Source: Allantophomopsis cytisporea | Lineage: Eukaryota > Ascomycota > Leotiomycetes > Phacidiales > Phacidiaceae | Reading direction: 5' to 3' | Assembly (NCBI GenBank): GCA_024752435.1 | Contig: CP103020.1 | Coordinates: 992,001-1,056,000 of the forward strand | Length of the DNA: 64,000 nucleotides | Part shown: positions 1-10,954 of the stretch, piece by piece | Layout of the letters: each line of letters starts with the position of its first letter | Numbering within the stretch: the stretch's first letter is position 1 | Notes under the pieces: generated by a model | Seen by the model: only the letters and a program-made list of their open reading frames with translations | Told to the model about the DNA's origin: nothing | The model's database searches: none | Made by a program: the position numbers and the translations under genes

Positions 1-1432
1 CATCACTTATCGAATGATCTACTGGAGAAAGTACTACGATGCTCCCATCTCCTCTCATCAATTTATCGTTCTCATTTTCAACCTTTTGATAGCCGATCTA
101 CAGCAGGCTCTTAGTTTCTTATTTTCTTTCCACTGGCTGCATGAAGGCAGGATCATGGCTCCCAGCAGCGCATGTTTTGCCCAAGGCTGGCTCATCCAGA
201 TTGGCGACTTGTCCAGCGGTATCTGGGTTTTAGCTATTGGCTTTCACACCTTCTATGGCCTTGTCAGCAAAACCGTCATTCCTTATCCCGTATTCGTAGG
301 TATTGTTCTCAGCGTGTGGGCGTTTTGTCTTGCTCTCACACTTATCGGACCATCAACTCATCCACATGATTTCTTCGTGAATGCAGGTGTTTGGGTATGT
401 TTATTCTTACACTCTCAAATACATAGCAAGCCCTAATCTAAGTCATACAGTGCTGGATTAGTCAAGACTATGAAGCCCATCGTCTCTACCTTCACTATGT
501 GTGGATTTTCATTGCTGAACTAGGCTCTCTCGTCATTTACGCATTTGTGTTCACTATCCTTCGTCGACGACTTACTTCCCTAGCTGTCCCTACTGAGTTC
601 AATGGAGATGGCACGACCATGACTACAACCTCATCTGTCGATGATACTGTAAAGTTGGGGGGAGCGAAGGCCGTCACCACTACAACTGTTGCAACGACCA
701 GACACGTTATACATGATCCTTTCGCACCAACACGTCAGAGAGTCTCTCGCGCAGCCAAATACATGGTATGCTCCCGGATCCCTAAATGTCACCTGAAATA
801 TACTAATGCACACAAAGGTTGCTTACCCTGCTTTCTATGTGGCCCTCACTATCCCTCTTGCCGCCGGTCGTTTAGCTGCCATGACGGGTAATACTCTCAG
901 TCTGGTCTATTATTGTGTGGCAGGTAGCTTGATGGCATCCTGTGGCTTTGTGGATGTCATTCTTTACGTTACCACACGAAAGGCGCTTGTTGGCACTCAC
1001 AATGTTACACAAAGACGCAAGGAGGCTCAAACCCCGACTGGCTTTGTTGGCAAGTTCAGATCCCTTTTCATGGAAGATGGTGGCTCTGAACAGTTACATG
1101 ATGAGAGAACTTTTGGCATGGATACTTTCCGTGCCACTTCTCGATCCGACGATGACCAAGGCAAAGCAGAGAAGATCATGGGTACGGGATGGGGTGGTAT
1201 CAGGGTCGAAAGACGTGTCAGTTTGAGCAAGCAGTCTGTCGATGAAGACAAGCAATTGGACCTCGAGAGAGTCTCCAGCGAAAGACGTTTGGTTGGCGAG
1301 TCTGATGGAAATGCATCGAGGTTACCACAGCTTCCGCCCGCAACCCATTCTGAATCCAGGCGAAGCTGGGGTCAGAGCGCATCGCCTTCGATTACCGATG
1401 AACCAGGTAAAAACTGGGAAGCAGTCTCTTGA
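1..1432 (+). CDS. Git3/cAMP-receptor-like G protein-coupled receptor, 5'-truncated by window edge
   Basis: Seven-transmembrane receptor of the fungal Git3/cAMP-receptor-like type, expected in the plasma membrane signalling through a heterotrimeric G protein. Exons read as <2..394, 451..765 and 818..1432; both introns have GTATG donors and AG acceptors and keep the frame. The reading frame is open to the window start and the first visible residues look like the loop after TM1, so TM1 and the true start lie outside. Visible are LLIADLQQALSF (TM2), SSACFAQGWLIQIGDLSSG (TM3), then two more hydrophobic segments, a Ser/Thr-rich third cytoplasmic loop in exon 2, and TM6-TM7 in exon 3. The tail of about 140 residues is hydrophilic and Ser-rich, as in signalling receptors. 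The ligand cannot be told from sequence. Family assignment is by pattern recognition and fairly secure; the subfamily is not. Confidence 0.8.
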
Positions 1433-1748
1433 GATTCAATTTGAGATCTTCAGCGCTTCATCCGCATTGGCTGCTTTTTAATACTTACGCTTCTTATGTC
1501 CCATTATACCCAACTATATAATCTCCTTCTCTGAGTACATATCTTTTATGATTCATATTTTATAAGCCAATTTCAAAATACAATTCACTTCTTTAATCAG
1601 CATAAATTCAGCCAACCTGCAAGGTGAATTTGCTTTTGTGCAATGTCTCTCGTTGCCTATTATATCAAAACATTATCGTGCTTTGATCGACTAATAACCC
1701 TGATCAACATTCCTGACAAGTCTTTCATCGAACTGGCTACACTAATCC
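1433..1748. other. Short convergent intergenic region
   Basis: Space between the stop codons of the receptor gene and of GPI14, which converge. It is AT-rich 3'-UTR-like sequence and I see no gene in it. The two transcripts probably share or overlap their 3' ends here. Confidence 0.6.
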
Positions 1749-3136
1749 TCAAACATGCATCTTGTCTCCATGATATGAAGCGAATCCCTTCCCAACATCT
1801 GAAACAATTATACTGAGTATCCAGACATTGCTCAAGAAGAATGCAATAGATGACCCCCACAATTCTGGCACAAAGGTGCTTTTCCCCAGAAATTCAAGTT
1901 CGTACCCTTGCTGTAACCATAGCGCTTGTGTCCCGATCCATATGCAGAGGACGGAAATTCCGAGACGCGGGTTAGCCATCAAAGATGACTTGGGTAAATA
2001 GAAAGGCAAGAATACCATATACCAGAGAAAATACTATTTGCGCTCAGTATTTGATGTGCCTCTGTATCTGATTGGAGACTTACCTGACTCGTACAAACTT
2101 TGTTGAAACAAGTAAATGCCCACGTACTAGCAAGCATTGTAGATGCCAGATCCTTCTTGGCTAGCAGAAAAGGCATGATCACCGCTGATAGGAGCAGCTG
2201 AGGAGCAAAAGCAACTGACTCGAAGCGAATCGATGCTGCGTTGGATCCAGAAGAACTCAGGTAAAGTAAGATATTATATGGAGAGAAATTGTGTCGGTGG
2301 TCAACTCTTGTCACATGATGAAGGTATGTATGAAGCAAGAAATCCCAACCATATCTTACAATTGGAAGTTAGCATTGTTGCTGGCTTCTACACATATGAG
2401 TGGGTGGCACGTACACAATATACATATATATGTTGAGACCTGCAAATGTCGAAAGACTTGTAAATGTAATTCGTAGGCGGGCATGGTTGAAAAAACGCTT
2501 AGCCTTGGTTAATAGGATAATGTTCCTATCTTGCAGCTCCTTCGGCGGAGATTGGCCTAGACGCTCGTCATCCAGCCACCAGATGATTGTGGGAGCGTAT
2601 ATGATAGGATATATCTTGAAATGCACGCCGAGCCCAAGCAAGACACCGGACGTGGTAAACTGACGTTGTGTAACAGCCCACACCAAGGCAATGACCATGA
2701 CTCCAAGTAGACCCTCAGAGCTACCTCTGGTGCTTATGGTAGCAACCATGGGATTCAAGAGCCATATACTAGCATATTGTAATGCCTGTGCCATCGGCAA
2801 CTTCATCTCTGTGCGAAGAACCACTAATATAAGCCATCCGGCAACGATGTCTGCAGCCGCGAACAGCACTTTGCCGAAAGAGAACCATATACTTGACCAG
2901 GTTGTTGGCAATAGAAGCCAGGCCAGTAAAGGGGTATATCGATATGTCTCTCGTTCATATGGCGAATTCCCATGAGCCATATACCGTGAGGCATCGGTAA
3001 AAACGTAATAATCGATATCAGTGTACTTGAAAGCAGAGTTGGAGTCTTGCCACAGGCCATAGAACAGGAAGACAACGCGAAGTAAAATAGCCGCACAAAA
3101 GACCAATGATGGCCGCCACAGAGACCGCGCCAGCAT
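1749..3136 (-). CDS. GPI14: GPI mannosyltransferase 1 catalytic subunit (PIG-M/GPI14)
   Basis: ER-membrane alpha-1,4-mannosyltransferase that adds the first mannose to the GPI anchor precursor, using dolichol-phosphate mannose. Exons, in order of translation: 3136..2415, 2354..2084, 2033..1749; introns of 60 and 50 bp keep the frame, giving about 425 residues, the usual family length. The lumenal acidic motif (DID at residues 40-42, in KYTDIDYYVF) is the GT50-type catalytic signature, followed by RYMAHGNSPYERETYRYTPL, and LHTYLHHVTRVDHRHNFSPY is the highly conserved second signature, read across the first splice junction. Many hydrophobic segments fit a polytopic ER protein. The open frame extends 14 codons upstream, but only to a GTG codon, so I place the start at the ATG ending at 3136. 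The sequence just before it resembles an AG splice acceptor, so a 5'-UTR intron is possible. Confidence 0.9.
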
Positions 3137-4930
3137 TTCGCCGAATCTTCCTACCTGTGCGCAATACAGGACAGACACAATTAGCAGTTGATGTGTATGT
3201 GTATGTGTATGCGTCGGTCCTCAAGTCACGCGTTTTCTTGATCTGCGAGATACCTAGGACGTATGTGAAGTAAGGTAACGTGATTAGTTATTTAAGAATC
3301 ATGTCCCTTTTACTTAGCGATGCCACTAAGGCACATACATAAGGTACGTAGACTGCCTGCCTGACTGACCTTGCTCTGAAATTAAAACTTCAGAACTCTG
3401 TGCGGCATAGGAGGGAGTGAAATGAAGAAACGCTCAACTGGCAACGAATAACAAAGGAGGTGAACATCAGAAAATACACGAGGCTGAAAAACACTCTGGC
3501 GCAAAGAAGAGATACCAAGGTAGGTAGAGAAGCTCTGAACCAAACATAATTTGCCTTTCCACCACGTATGGCACATTGAATACACAGCACTGAGTACCTT
3601 ATCATCTATATCGAATTTTATCGCAGCCGTATGAAATGTGATACATCGTATCAAAAGAAACTACACAGAGGCACCTTGGTTAGCAGTTGAGACGTAGTTT
3701 CGTCTTTCGTATCTACCTACCTATGTTTGAGAACTTCTATAGAGCCAAGCAAACACTATAATAAATGAAAGAAGACAGACCATCAAGAATAGTTAGACAC
3801 ATCGCCGTAGAGTTTCAAAAGATATAGGGCGTTTTTCATTTTACATTTAATAAGGGGTATAAATAACCTTTACGCACTACTACGTATATTAGTAGTCGAA
3901 TTATTAGGAAAGGTTTAAAATACCTAGGTACCTTAGTACTTTAGATAATGCAGGTCTCTGTCGATATACTCCTAGCTAACGCCTTATAGTATAAGTATAA
4001 ATATAAGTTATTATATGCTTCATAGTTAATAGCTTAAGGCTTTAGTATATCCAATCGTCAAGTCTTAGGACTAAAGGACAAGTAGGGATATGTGGGGTAT
4101 ATTTTAGTGTATGGTATCTTCAAGCAGTGTACATGTAGTCAACATATATTTTGATCGTTTTCCCCCAGAATTGATAGAGCGACAGATTATCGAGCGCGCG
4201 AACAATGAGCAGGCGCACGATATCAAGGAACCTTGTTACTTTTGATAGATTGCCATCAGTCAGGTCCCGATGTCCGACATCGACATCAGGCACGAGAAAG
4301 CTACTTGAAGTACGTACCTAGGCCTCGCGAAACATGCATGAGATAGGTAGGTCGATATCACCACGGACATTATTGGCAATACTAGGTATTTAACAACTCA
4401 ACAACTTAAAGGCTTGAAAGTGCAAATTTCATGAATCAAATAACATGCTTGTTTATGTTGTTGATATCATTGACATTGTTGCCATAGCTACTATTAGACT
4501 CCCACAGCTGCAGAAGCTATATAGGCTATGGACATAGGTACTTCAGCATGTTCATCCAGCTAGTTCAGTCATCAAGTTTTAACCTCAAGAGGTTGCGTCA
4601 GTTGTGGAAAGACGCAAGACCGGACTATAGGACAACGCTGGCCGAGGGATAACACCACTCTTGATTCTCTTAACTTCTCCCCAGACTCCGGAATTCGGAA
4701 TATTACTGCGAATGACCTCGGGTCTTGTCAACAAGTCCCTCCCCCGCTCACACCCCGGCGTTGCACCTGCATCCCACCCTACACACGCACTCGGAGTCTT
4801 AGTCCAGCCAGCTGTGTCTTATCTGCATATTGCGCTGTGCGCAACATCCTGGACGTAACAAGCTGCTGCAGATCCTATCATCCACACCACTCACTCCGGA
4901 CGGAGTACGGAACTTCTCACAAAAAAAAAC
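3137..4930. other. Divergent intergenic region upstream of GPI14 and the acyl-CoA synthetase
   Basis: About 1.8 kb between two divergently transcribed genes. I see no supportable coding region: small open frames lack family likeness and codon bias. It contains an AT-rich island near 3836-4065 and scattered short palindromic tracts of the GGTACC/CCTAGG/TACGTA type (for example near 3930 and 4310-4350). Promoters of both genes should lie here; I can point to no specific operator. Confidence 0.6.
3836..4065. repeat. AT-rich island, possible decayed repeat
   Basis: A stretch dominated by TA and AT dinucleotides, sharply different from its flanks, with the same texture as the transposon graveyard at 7-14 kb. 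It has no recognisable terminal repeats or coding remnant, so its origin is inference; it may only be an AT-rich spacer. Confidence 0.35.
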
Positions 4931-6914
4931 ATGCTCTGTCGTCGCTCCTTTACTCTTATATCATCAGCGCCAATCACCTCCAGGCGACAATTTCTTCCAA
5001 TTTTGCGACCCTGTGCCTCTTTAAGATTTACAAGAATGGCTTCAACGTTGCCCAAACTTCCCATTTTCGAGGCTATATCAAGTCATGATCCAAGTTCAAC
5101 AGTGGTAATACACTCGCTCTCAGGACGAAGATTTACCTATGGGGAATTAATCAAAGATGTAGCCGAAGCCAAACACATGCTACACGCAGAGGCTGGTAGC
5201 AATGATATCTCGGGAGAAAGGATAGCTTTTCTCGTGGAGAATGGTTACGACTATGTGGGTGCGTGAACTCCAGTGCGTTCATATCTGAGAATAGATACTA
5301 ATTGTCATAGTCACCTTACTTTCCATTCTTGCAGCTGACTCGATAGCTCTGCCGCTGTCTCCAGCTTTCCCGGCGAGCGAATTGCAATACATCCTGGACC
5401 ACAGTCAGGCGTCTATGCTTCTCTCGTCTCATAAGTTCAATGCTAAAGCTCAGGAAGTCCTGACTACTGGCTTACAAAGCCCCCCGAAGAATGTACAGAT
5501 AGAGAAGAAGCTCGGGGGGTCAGAGCATACGACGGTGAAGCTCGAAGGCGAATCTGACGGCAAAGGTGGTATGATGCTTTATACATCAGGCACGACCGCA
5601 CGGCCGGTAAGTACGCATAACGTTAGCTCGAGACATTTGCTCATATATATCCTAGAAAGGAGTCTTACTTCCACAGTCTGCACTAACAGCGCAGTCAATG
5701 TCTCTCATGGAGGCGTGGAAGTATTCTCCCAAGGATCATCTATTACATGTACTTCCATTGCATCATATTCATGGCACTATGAATGCAATCATGACGCCTC
5801 TATTCGCTGGGTCAACTATCGAGTTTCTGTTTCCTTTCAACGTGAATGCCGTCTGGCAACGTTTGGCTGCACCGTTTGTCCCAGATGGCAAGACGAAGGA
5901 GAAGGTGACGTTCTTCACAGTTGTCCCAACCGTATATAATCGAATGTTGTCAACCCATCAAGCTCTTTCGCCAGAACTACAGGAGGCTACAAGGAAAGCA
6001 ATCTCACCAGAGAACATGCGAGTTAATATTTCCGGTTCCGCTGCACTACCAACACCTACAAAGAGAGCATGGACAGACCTGAGTCGTGGTAATGTCTTAT
6101 TGGAGAGATACGGTATGACCGAGGTCGGAATGGCACTCAGCTGTGGTCTTGATTACGGTGATCGTGTCGATGGGAGCGTTGGGTGGCCATTACCATCAGT
6201 TGAGGTACGGCTTGTTGATACTGAAACTAATGAGGTCATCAAGTTCGGCGAAGAATTGGATGGCAACGGTAATGAGCGTGATGGCGAGATTCAACTGCGG
6301 GGACCAACCATTTTCCAAGAGTACTTCAGGAACCCCGAAGCTACTGAGAAGGAGCATGTGATTGATGAAAATGGCAAAGGTCGATGGTTTAAGACTGGTG
6401 ATGTTGCGGTCCGCAGACAAGTTGAAAGCTCCGGAAAAAGCAACCAACAATGGGCAAGTGGACCCATGTATTTCATCCGCGGTCGCAAGAGCGCAGACAT
6501 TATTAAAACTGGTGGTGAGAAGGTAAGTGCGTTAGAAGTTGAGAGAGAACTTCTATCCTTGCCACAAATTGCTGAAGCTGCAGTTGTTGCTGTACCCTCT
6601 GGTAATTGGGGCCAGAAGGTTGGCGCTGTCATCATTCTCAAGCCAGATCAAACTGGTAAGGATGGGAAGAAGTGGGGTCCTATGGACATGAGGCGGGCGC
6701 TGCGTGACAGACTTGCAAATTACAAAATCCCACAGGTCATGAGAATTGTGGATGACATACCAAAGAATGCAATGGGAAAGAGTAGGCTTTGTTTCAATCA
6801 AACTCTTCACTTCTTAGCTGAACTTGACTAACAATTGAAATTCTAGTAAATAAGAAGCAGCTTGTAAAAGCCGTGTTCGCTGAGGATGCAAGTGGCGATG
6901 AGAATGGCCTTTAG
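4931..6914 (+). CDS. Malonyl-CoA synthetase-like acyl-CoA synthetase (ACSF3 type)
   Basis: Adenylate-forming ligase that activates a carboxylic acid with ATP and CoA; the closest family is ACSF3, which activates malonate or methylmalonate in mitochondria. Exons 4931..5258, 5311..5606, 5656..6781, 6847..6914 give 605 residues. Motifs: P-loop YTSGTTARPKG at residues 200-210, read across an intron; ERYGMTEVG at 358-366; KTGDVA at 454-459 (the ATP ribose Asp); RGRKSADIIKTGGEKVSALE from about 483; and MGKINKKQLVK near 581, whose Lys583 is the catalytic lysine and is split by the last intron. The KTGGEKVSALEVE block is ACSF3-like. The N terminus (MLCRRSFTLISSAP) is Arg/Ser-rich without acids, as in mitochondrial presequences. 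A second in-frame ATG at 5036 begins MASTLPKLP, so a shorter cytosolic form is possible. No C-terminal peroxisomal signal is seen. Substrate is by family analogy. Confidence 0.88.
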
Positions 6915-7126
6915 ATGCTTTAGATGCTTTAGATGCCACTCAGTCATAGCGGCGGTATATTCTACATCAACTTGTATATAAATACACTGAAATAATGTGG
7001 ATTAGACTAGTCATTAACTATAATATATAACCATGTAGCTCTCCCGCCTCTTCCACCGTTTTGGTATAAGCATTTAACGTGCCTTATGGGGAACCGACGT
7101 GTTAGCCGAACCAACGCAGTAAAATC

Positions 7127-7277
7127 GAATGCAACTACTTTAATTACATATAACTCCTATGCCAACTCATCCCAAGTCAGAATCCAGCTCTTCCAAGTCA
7201 ATATCAGACCCCTGCTCTTCAATCTGTGTATCATACACATTAATTGAGTCCAATGGTGGCACTTTACGACGTTTTTT
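7127..7277 (-). repeat. 151-bp segment perfectly repeated in inverse orientation at 14179-14329
   Basis: The complement of 7127-7277 equals 14179-14329 base for base (151 bp, checked by eye along the whole length), covering the transposase C-terminal codons and the stop. Immediately outside, the copies differ. The two arms are about 7 kb apart and inverted. Confidence 0.85.
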
Positions 7278-7557
7278 ACGTGCAGTCTCTTCTTCGGCTT
7301 CCTGTACCACTTGCAACACTTCCTGAGTTGAATATACAAACTAACCTTCCAATTGCACTCTCTTACCCTTGTACTGAGCGCGCCTAGTCTGGGCTAGCTC
7401 CTTATAGAGAGGGTTCCCTTTGAATAATTGTAAGCTTCATATTCTGAGCTTCAATCATATTGGTTACTCGCTTAGCATACCGACGTGTAGGAGGAAAAAA
7501 CAGCTGATTTAGCATCTAATAATGTATTATAAAATACATTATTAGCGTTTTTAAGTA

Positions 7558-8249
7558 ACGTGACTGACCCATAAGCGATGCATTTTCAATATTTGGTCAA
7601 TAATTCATTATAACTCTACGTACACTCGTCCAAATCAGGCAAGCAGATAGGATACAGCTCTCTAGTATCTGCTCTATTGAATGTGTAATTTTTATGTCAA
7701 CTAAGTACAACTAGATCAAGTTATACTCATTTTAAGTATACACTCCTTTTCTACTTCTCTTACTCTTTACAAGAGCTCTTAGTTAGCCCTATAAAAATTG
7801 TTGTATATATAGGCTTATTAGGGTATAGATACCTTATATATAACTTGGATTTATAGTTATATAACTCTTAAGGGGAGAAATAGCATATAGCCTAGAAAAT
7901 TACTTGCTTTTTACTAAATCTTTTAACAACTTTAGCTAGGGCTACTAGAAATAGCTATAAGCCTATATATAAGGTCTTTATACCTTAATTAGCTTATATA
8001 TAAGACAATTTGTATATAGCTAGCTAGGAGCTCTTGTAAAGTATAAGAAAAGCCAGATATAAAGGTTAACTGAAACTAAGTATAACTTAGTGCCTTTGTA
8101 CTCAATCAGCGTGAAAGTTATATATACTGTAGAAAGGAAGCTATAGAATTATATTTCGGTCTGAGTACTCGATTTTGACTAGTATGTGTAGAGCTATAGT
8201 CATTTTAAGTAAAAATTCCAGAAATAAGTCGCTTATAGGCTAGTCACGT
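7558..8249. mobile_element. Palindromic MITE A inserted in transposon copy 1
   Basis: A non-autonomous element of 692 bp bordered by TA on both sides (7556-7557 and 8250-8251). Its ends are inverted repeats starting ACGTGACT, and the arms remain complementary far inward, for example Tyr-tract and GAGCTCTTA/TAAGAGCTC-type segments recurring in reverse in the other half. No coding capacity is seen. It shares its terminal ACGTGACT and CATAAGCGA-type sequence with the surrounding transposon, so it is probably a deletion derivative or a passenger of the same transposase. Confidence 0.65.
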
Positions 8250-8445
8250 TACTGTATAACTAACAGGGGACCCTTATAAAATCGAAATATCGAGGGTATA
8301 CAGTATTGGTGTAGAAGGTAGACTAGGAGGTTGGCTTGGTAGTTGTAATAGGAGGTTATTGAGTACTCTGAGTAGGTTATAAAGGATCAAACCTCTCTTC
8401 CAACCAGCTTGAATATTATATATATTTATAGCTTTGTTCTAGATT

Positions 8446-8673
8446 TTAATGAGTATTTTGACCTAATATTTGTATGTTATACAGGTTATATATGCTTTTG
8501 TATATTGGTCTACCTCCTAAGTATAGAATTACTTGATTGGGCTAAATATACCAATATTAAGTAGCTGTAATAAATAATAACAGTATAGAAGCATTATAAG
8601 TAAGTTAATATTATTATAAATATATTTAGCAATGAATTTACCTGTTATATACTAGAATAGCTGTCTATAATTA
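8446..8673. repeat. 228-bp block identical to 11355-11582
   Basis: The two transposon copies are base-for-base identical over 228 bp here, whereas sequence on either side of the block differs by many substitutions, largely transitions, and small indels. The partner is in the same orientation, 2.9 kb away. Confidence 0.88.
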
Positions 8674-9639
8674 ATATTCTACATTGACTTTGCAATATAT
8701 TACTACTTTATAGTTCAAAACCTTATATAGCTACTTTAAACTATAACTATTTAAAGTCAACTACTTATACTAGTTAAAAAATACAAATTAGAAGGTATAT
8801 TACTTAGAATATATTTAGAGTTGGTATATTTTGCTTTGAATATAATTAATAATAGTAATAAGTTACTTGTGCTACTTATATACTTAATAACAGTAACTAG
8901 TTCTTGTCTCCTAGGTATAACTTTATAATTTGATTTTTAACTAAAATTGACTATAATATATATCGAATATATATCTCCAACTAAAAACCTAGTTTTACCT
9001 ATATTGTAGATGTTTTCAAGCTTATATTAATATTCTTCAATAAATTAGCAAAATATATCAAACCAAGGTTTAATATATTCAATAGTTGCTCCTTTATAGT
9101 TTGAAGGCTCTAATTGATGTAAATATAAGCCTTTTAATACAAGGTAATATTTTTAGAATATTTGAAGCTATTTATAGGATATTATAGGTGTTTTAAGATT
9201 TTAGTATTGATAGTTTCCAAGTAGGACCAACTAGTATTGCTAGTTAACAACCTCTTGGGCTATTTCTATAACTAGCCTTGGTATAATAGGTATTCCAATC
9301 AATATATTATATATAATCCATTGAAATAGAGTATATTCTTCTGTTTCTAAGAGTATTTGACAATATTGGTAAGAATCAACTTAGGTTGGTCTTCCCTTGG
9401 CCTGGTGCCAAAGAGTTGACTCAGGTACTTAGAATGCTGTGCAGCAGCCCGAATTGACTCGAATTCATGTGTATTGAGTACGTTTATTACGTCTGAAATA
9501 GCGTGTTCATTCGGCATATTGGTTGAATTAATTGATGTATTGGTTGTAGAGTTATATATAAAGTAGTATGGCAAAGTTGAAGTTGGTAATGCTGCATTGC
9601 TTACAAAGCCTACGTCGCTTATAGGCCAGTCACGTTAAC

Positions 9640-10430
9640 TAACGTAGTAACTTGCGTAGAAGCGACGCAGTGTCCGAAGCGACGTATTTTTAAGATTTTT
9701 ACTTGAATTGATTATAACTCTATACATACTATTCCAAATCGGGTAAGGAGATAGAACATTACTCTTTAGCTTCTTCTCTATATAATATGTAAGTTTCACG
9801 CTAATTTCATACTATTACACTAATTTATACTTATTTTCAGAATGCCTTTGTTTTCTCTTGTTCTTGCTTTTATAAGAGCTTCTAGCTAGCTGTATAAAAA
9901 TCATTCTATATATAGGGCTATTAAAGCTTAAAGACCTTATATCTTGCTTGAGCTTATAGTTATATAATTCTTAAAAGGAGATATTGCATACAGCCTGAAA
10001 AATTACTTGCTTTTTTCTAAATCTTTTAATAACTTTAGCTAGGGCTACTAGCAATAGCTATAAGCTTATATATAGGGCCTTTGTACTTTAATAATCTCAC
10101 AAATATAATAGTCTTTATATAGCTAGCTAAGAGCTTCTATAAAGTGTAAAAGAAATAGAAAAAAAGGTATATACTAAAAATAAGTGTAACTTGGTTTAAT
10201 AGCATGTAATTAGCGTAGAACTTACATATTTAATAAAGCAGAAGCTAAAGAGTAATAGTCTATCTCCCTACCCAGTTTGGACTAGTATATATAGAGTTAT
10301 AATAAAATATTAATGAAATATTGAAATTTACGTCGCTTTGGGTACTATGTAGATAGAGATGTAATAAAATATTAGAAACTGCGTTATATATAGACTTGTG
10401 CTGTTCAAGGGCTAGCTAGTTACGTTATAT
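9640..10430. repeat. MITE B, decayed palindromic element
   Basis: Directly right of transposon copy 1 lies another palindromic block with the same internal sequence as MITE A. Its left side has GAAGCGACGCA-like subterminal motifs (near 9658 and 9675), and a matching arm in reverse orientation ends around 10330-10430 with TTACGTCGCTTTGG-like sequence. Ends are approximate because flanking copies abut and the tips have decayed. No coding potential. Confidence 0.5.
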
Positions 10431-10439
10431 TTATTTAAC

Positions 10440-10616
10440 TAGTATAGTTAAAGCTTAATGTCTATTAGAGCGAAAGCTTAAAGGTACTAATCTATCTTCC
10501 TACCCGATTTGAACTAGTGTATGTAGAGCTATAATAAGATATTGACAAAATCTCAGAGAATATATTGCTTTGGCTAATATACTGGTTATCTATAAGTTAA
10601 CGTTATATCAACTAAG
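10440..10616. repeat. Single-arm MITE fragment
   Basis: Contains one arm only of the MITE family (the CCCGATTTGAACTAGTGTAT region followed by the terminal tract near 10560-10610). The complementary arm is missing, so this is a truncated copy between MITE B and MITE D. Confidence 0.4.
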
Positions 10617-10954
10617 CTAATTAATAATGTAACTCTACTATAAGTGATGCATTTTCAATATTTTAACTTGTATTGACTATAACTCTACGCGCACTAGTCC
10701 AAATCGGGCTGGAAGATAGTATATAGCTCTCTAGCTTCTACTCTATAGTATATGTAGCTTATACGCTAATTAAGTACAATTGAACTAAGTTGCACTCCTT
10801 TTTAGTAAGCTTTTATATTTGGCTTCTCTTGCTTGTTACAAGGACTCTTAGATAGCTGTATGCAAATCGTCTTACATATAAGCTTATTAGGGTATAAAAA
10901 CCGTATATATCTTGGGTCTATAGCTATACAACTCTTGAAGGGAAATATAGCATA

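Larger units (their letters stand above)
7167..9574 (-). pseudogene. Decayed Fot1/pogo-like transposase
   Basis: Coding remnants of the transposase of copy 1. The N-terminal piece (9574 down to 9347) includes NEHAISDVINVLNTHEFESI and RAAAQHSKY, resembling the N-terminal helix-turn-helix region of Fot1/pogo transposases. The C-terminal piece reads with no stop through a KKRRK basic cluster and an acidic tail (EEQGSDIDLEELDSDLG) to a TGA at 7167-7169, typical of this family's C terminus. Everything between is broken by stops, by the MITE and by TA-rich sequence; the catalytic DDE region is not recognisable. The assignment rests on the two ends and on the flanking TA and inverted repeats. Confidence 0.6.
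7077..9635 (-). mobile_element. Fot1/pogo-like DNA transposon, copy 1, interrupted by a MITE
   Basis: Decayed Tc1/mariner-superfamily element. The left end begins ACGTGCCTTATGGGGAACCG and the right end is the complement of ACGTGACTGGCCTATAAGCG. Both sit next to TA (7075-7076 and 9636-9637), the target duplication expected for this superfamily. Subtracting the MITE inserted at 7558-8249 leaves about 1.87 kb, the usual size of Fot1-like elements. On the minus strand, transposase N-terminal remnants lie near the right end (9347-9574) and an intact-looking acidic C terminus near the left end (from 7339 to a TGA at 7167-7169), which fits the orientation. The interior is extremely TA-rich with many stops, as expected after repeat-induced point mutation. 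It is not functional. Confidence 0.75.
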
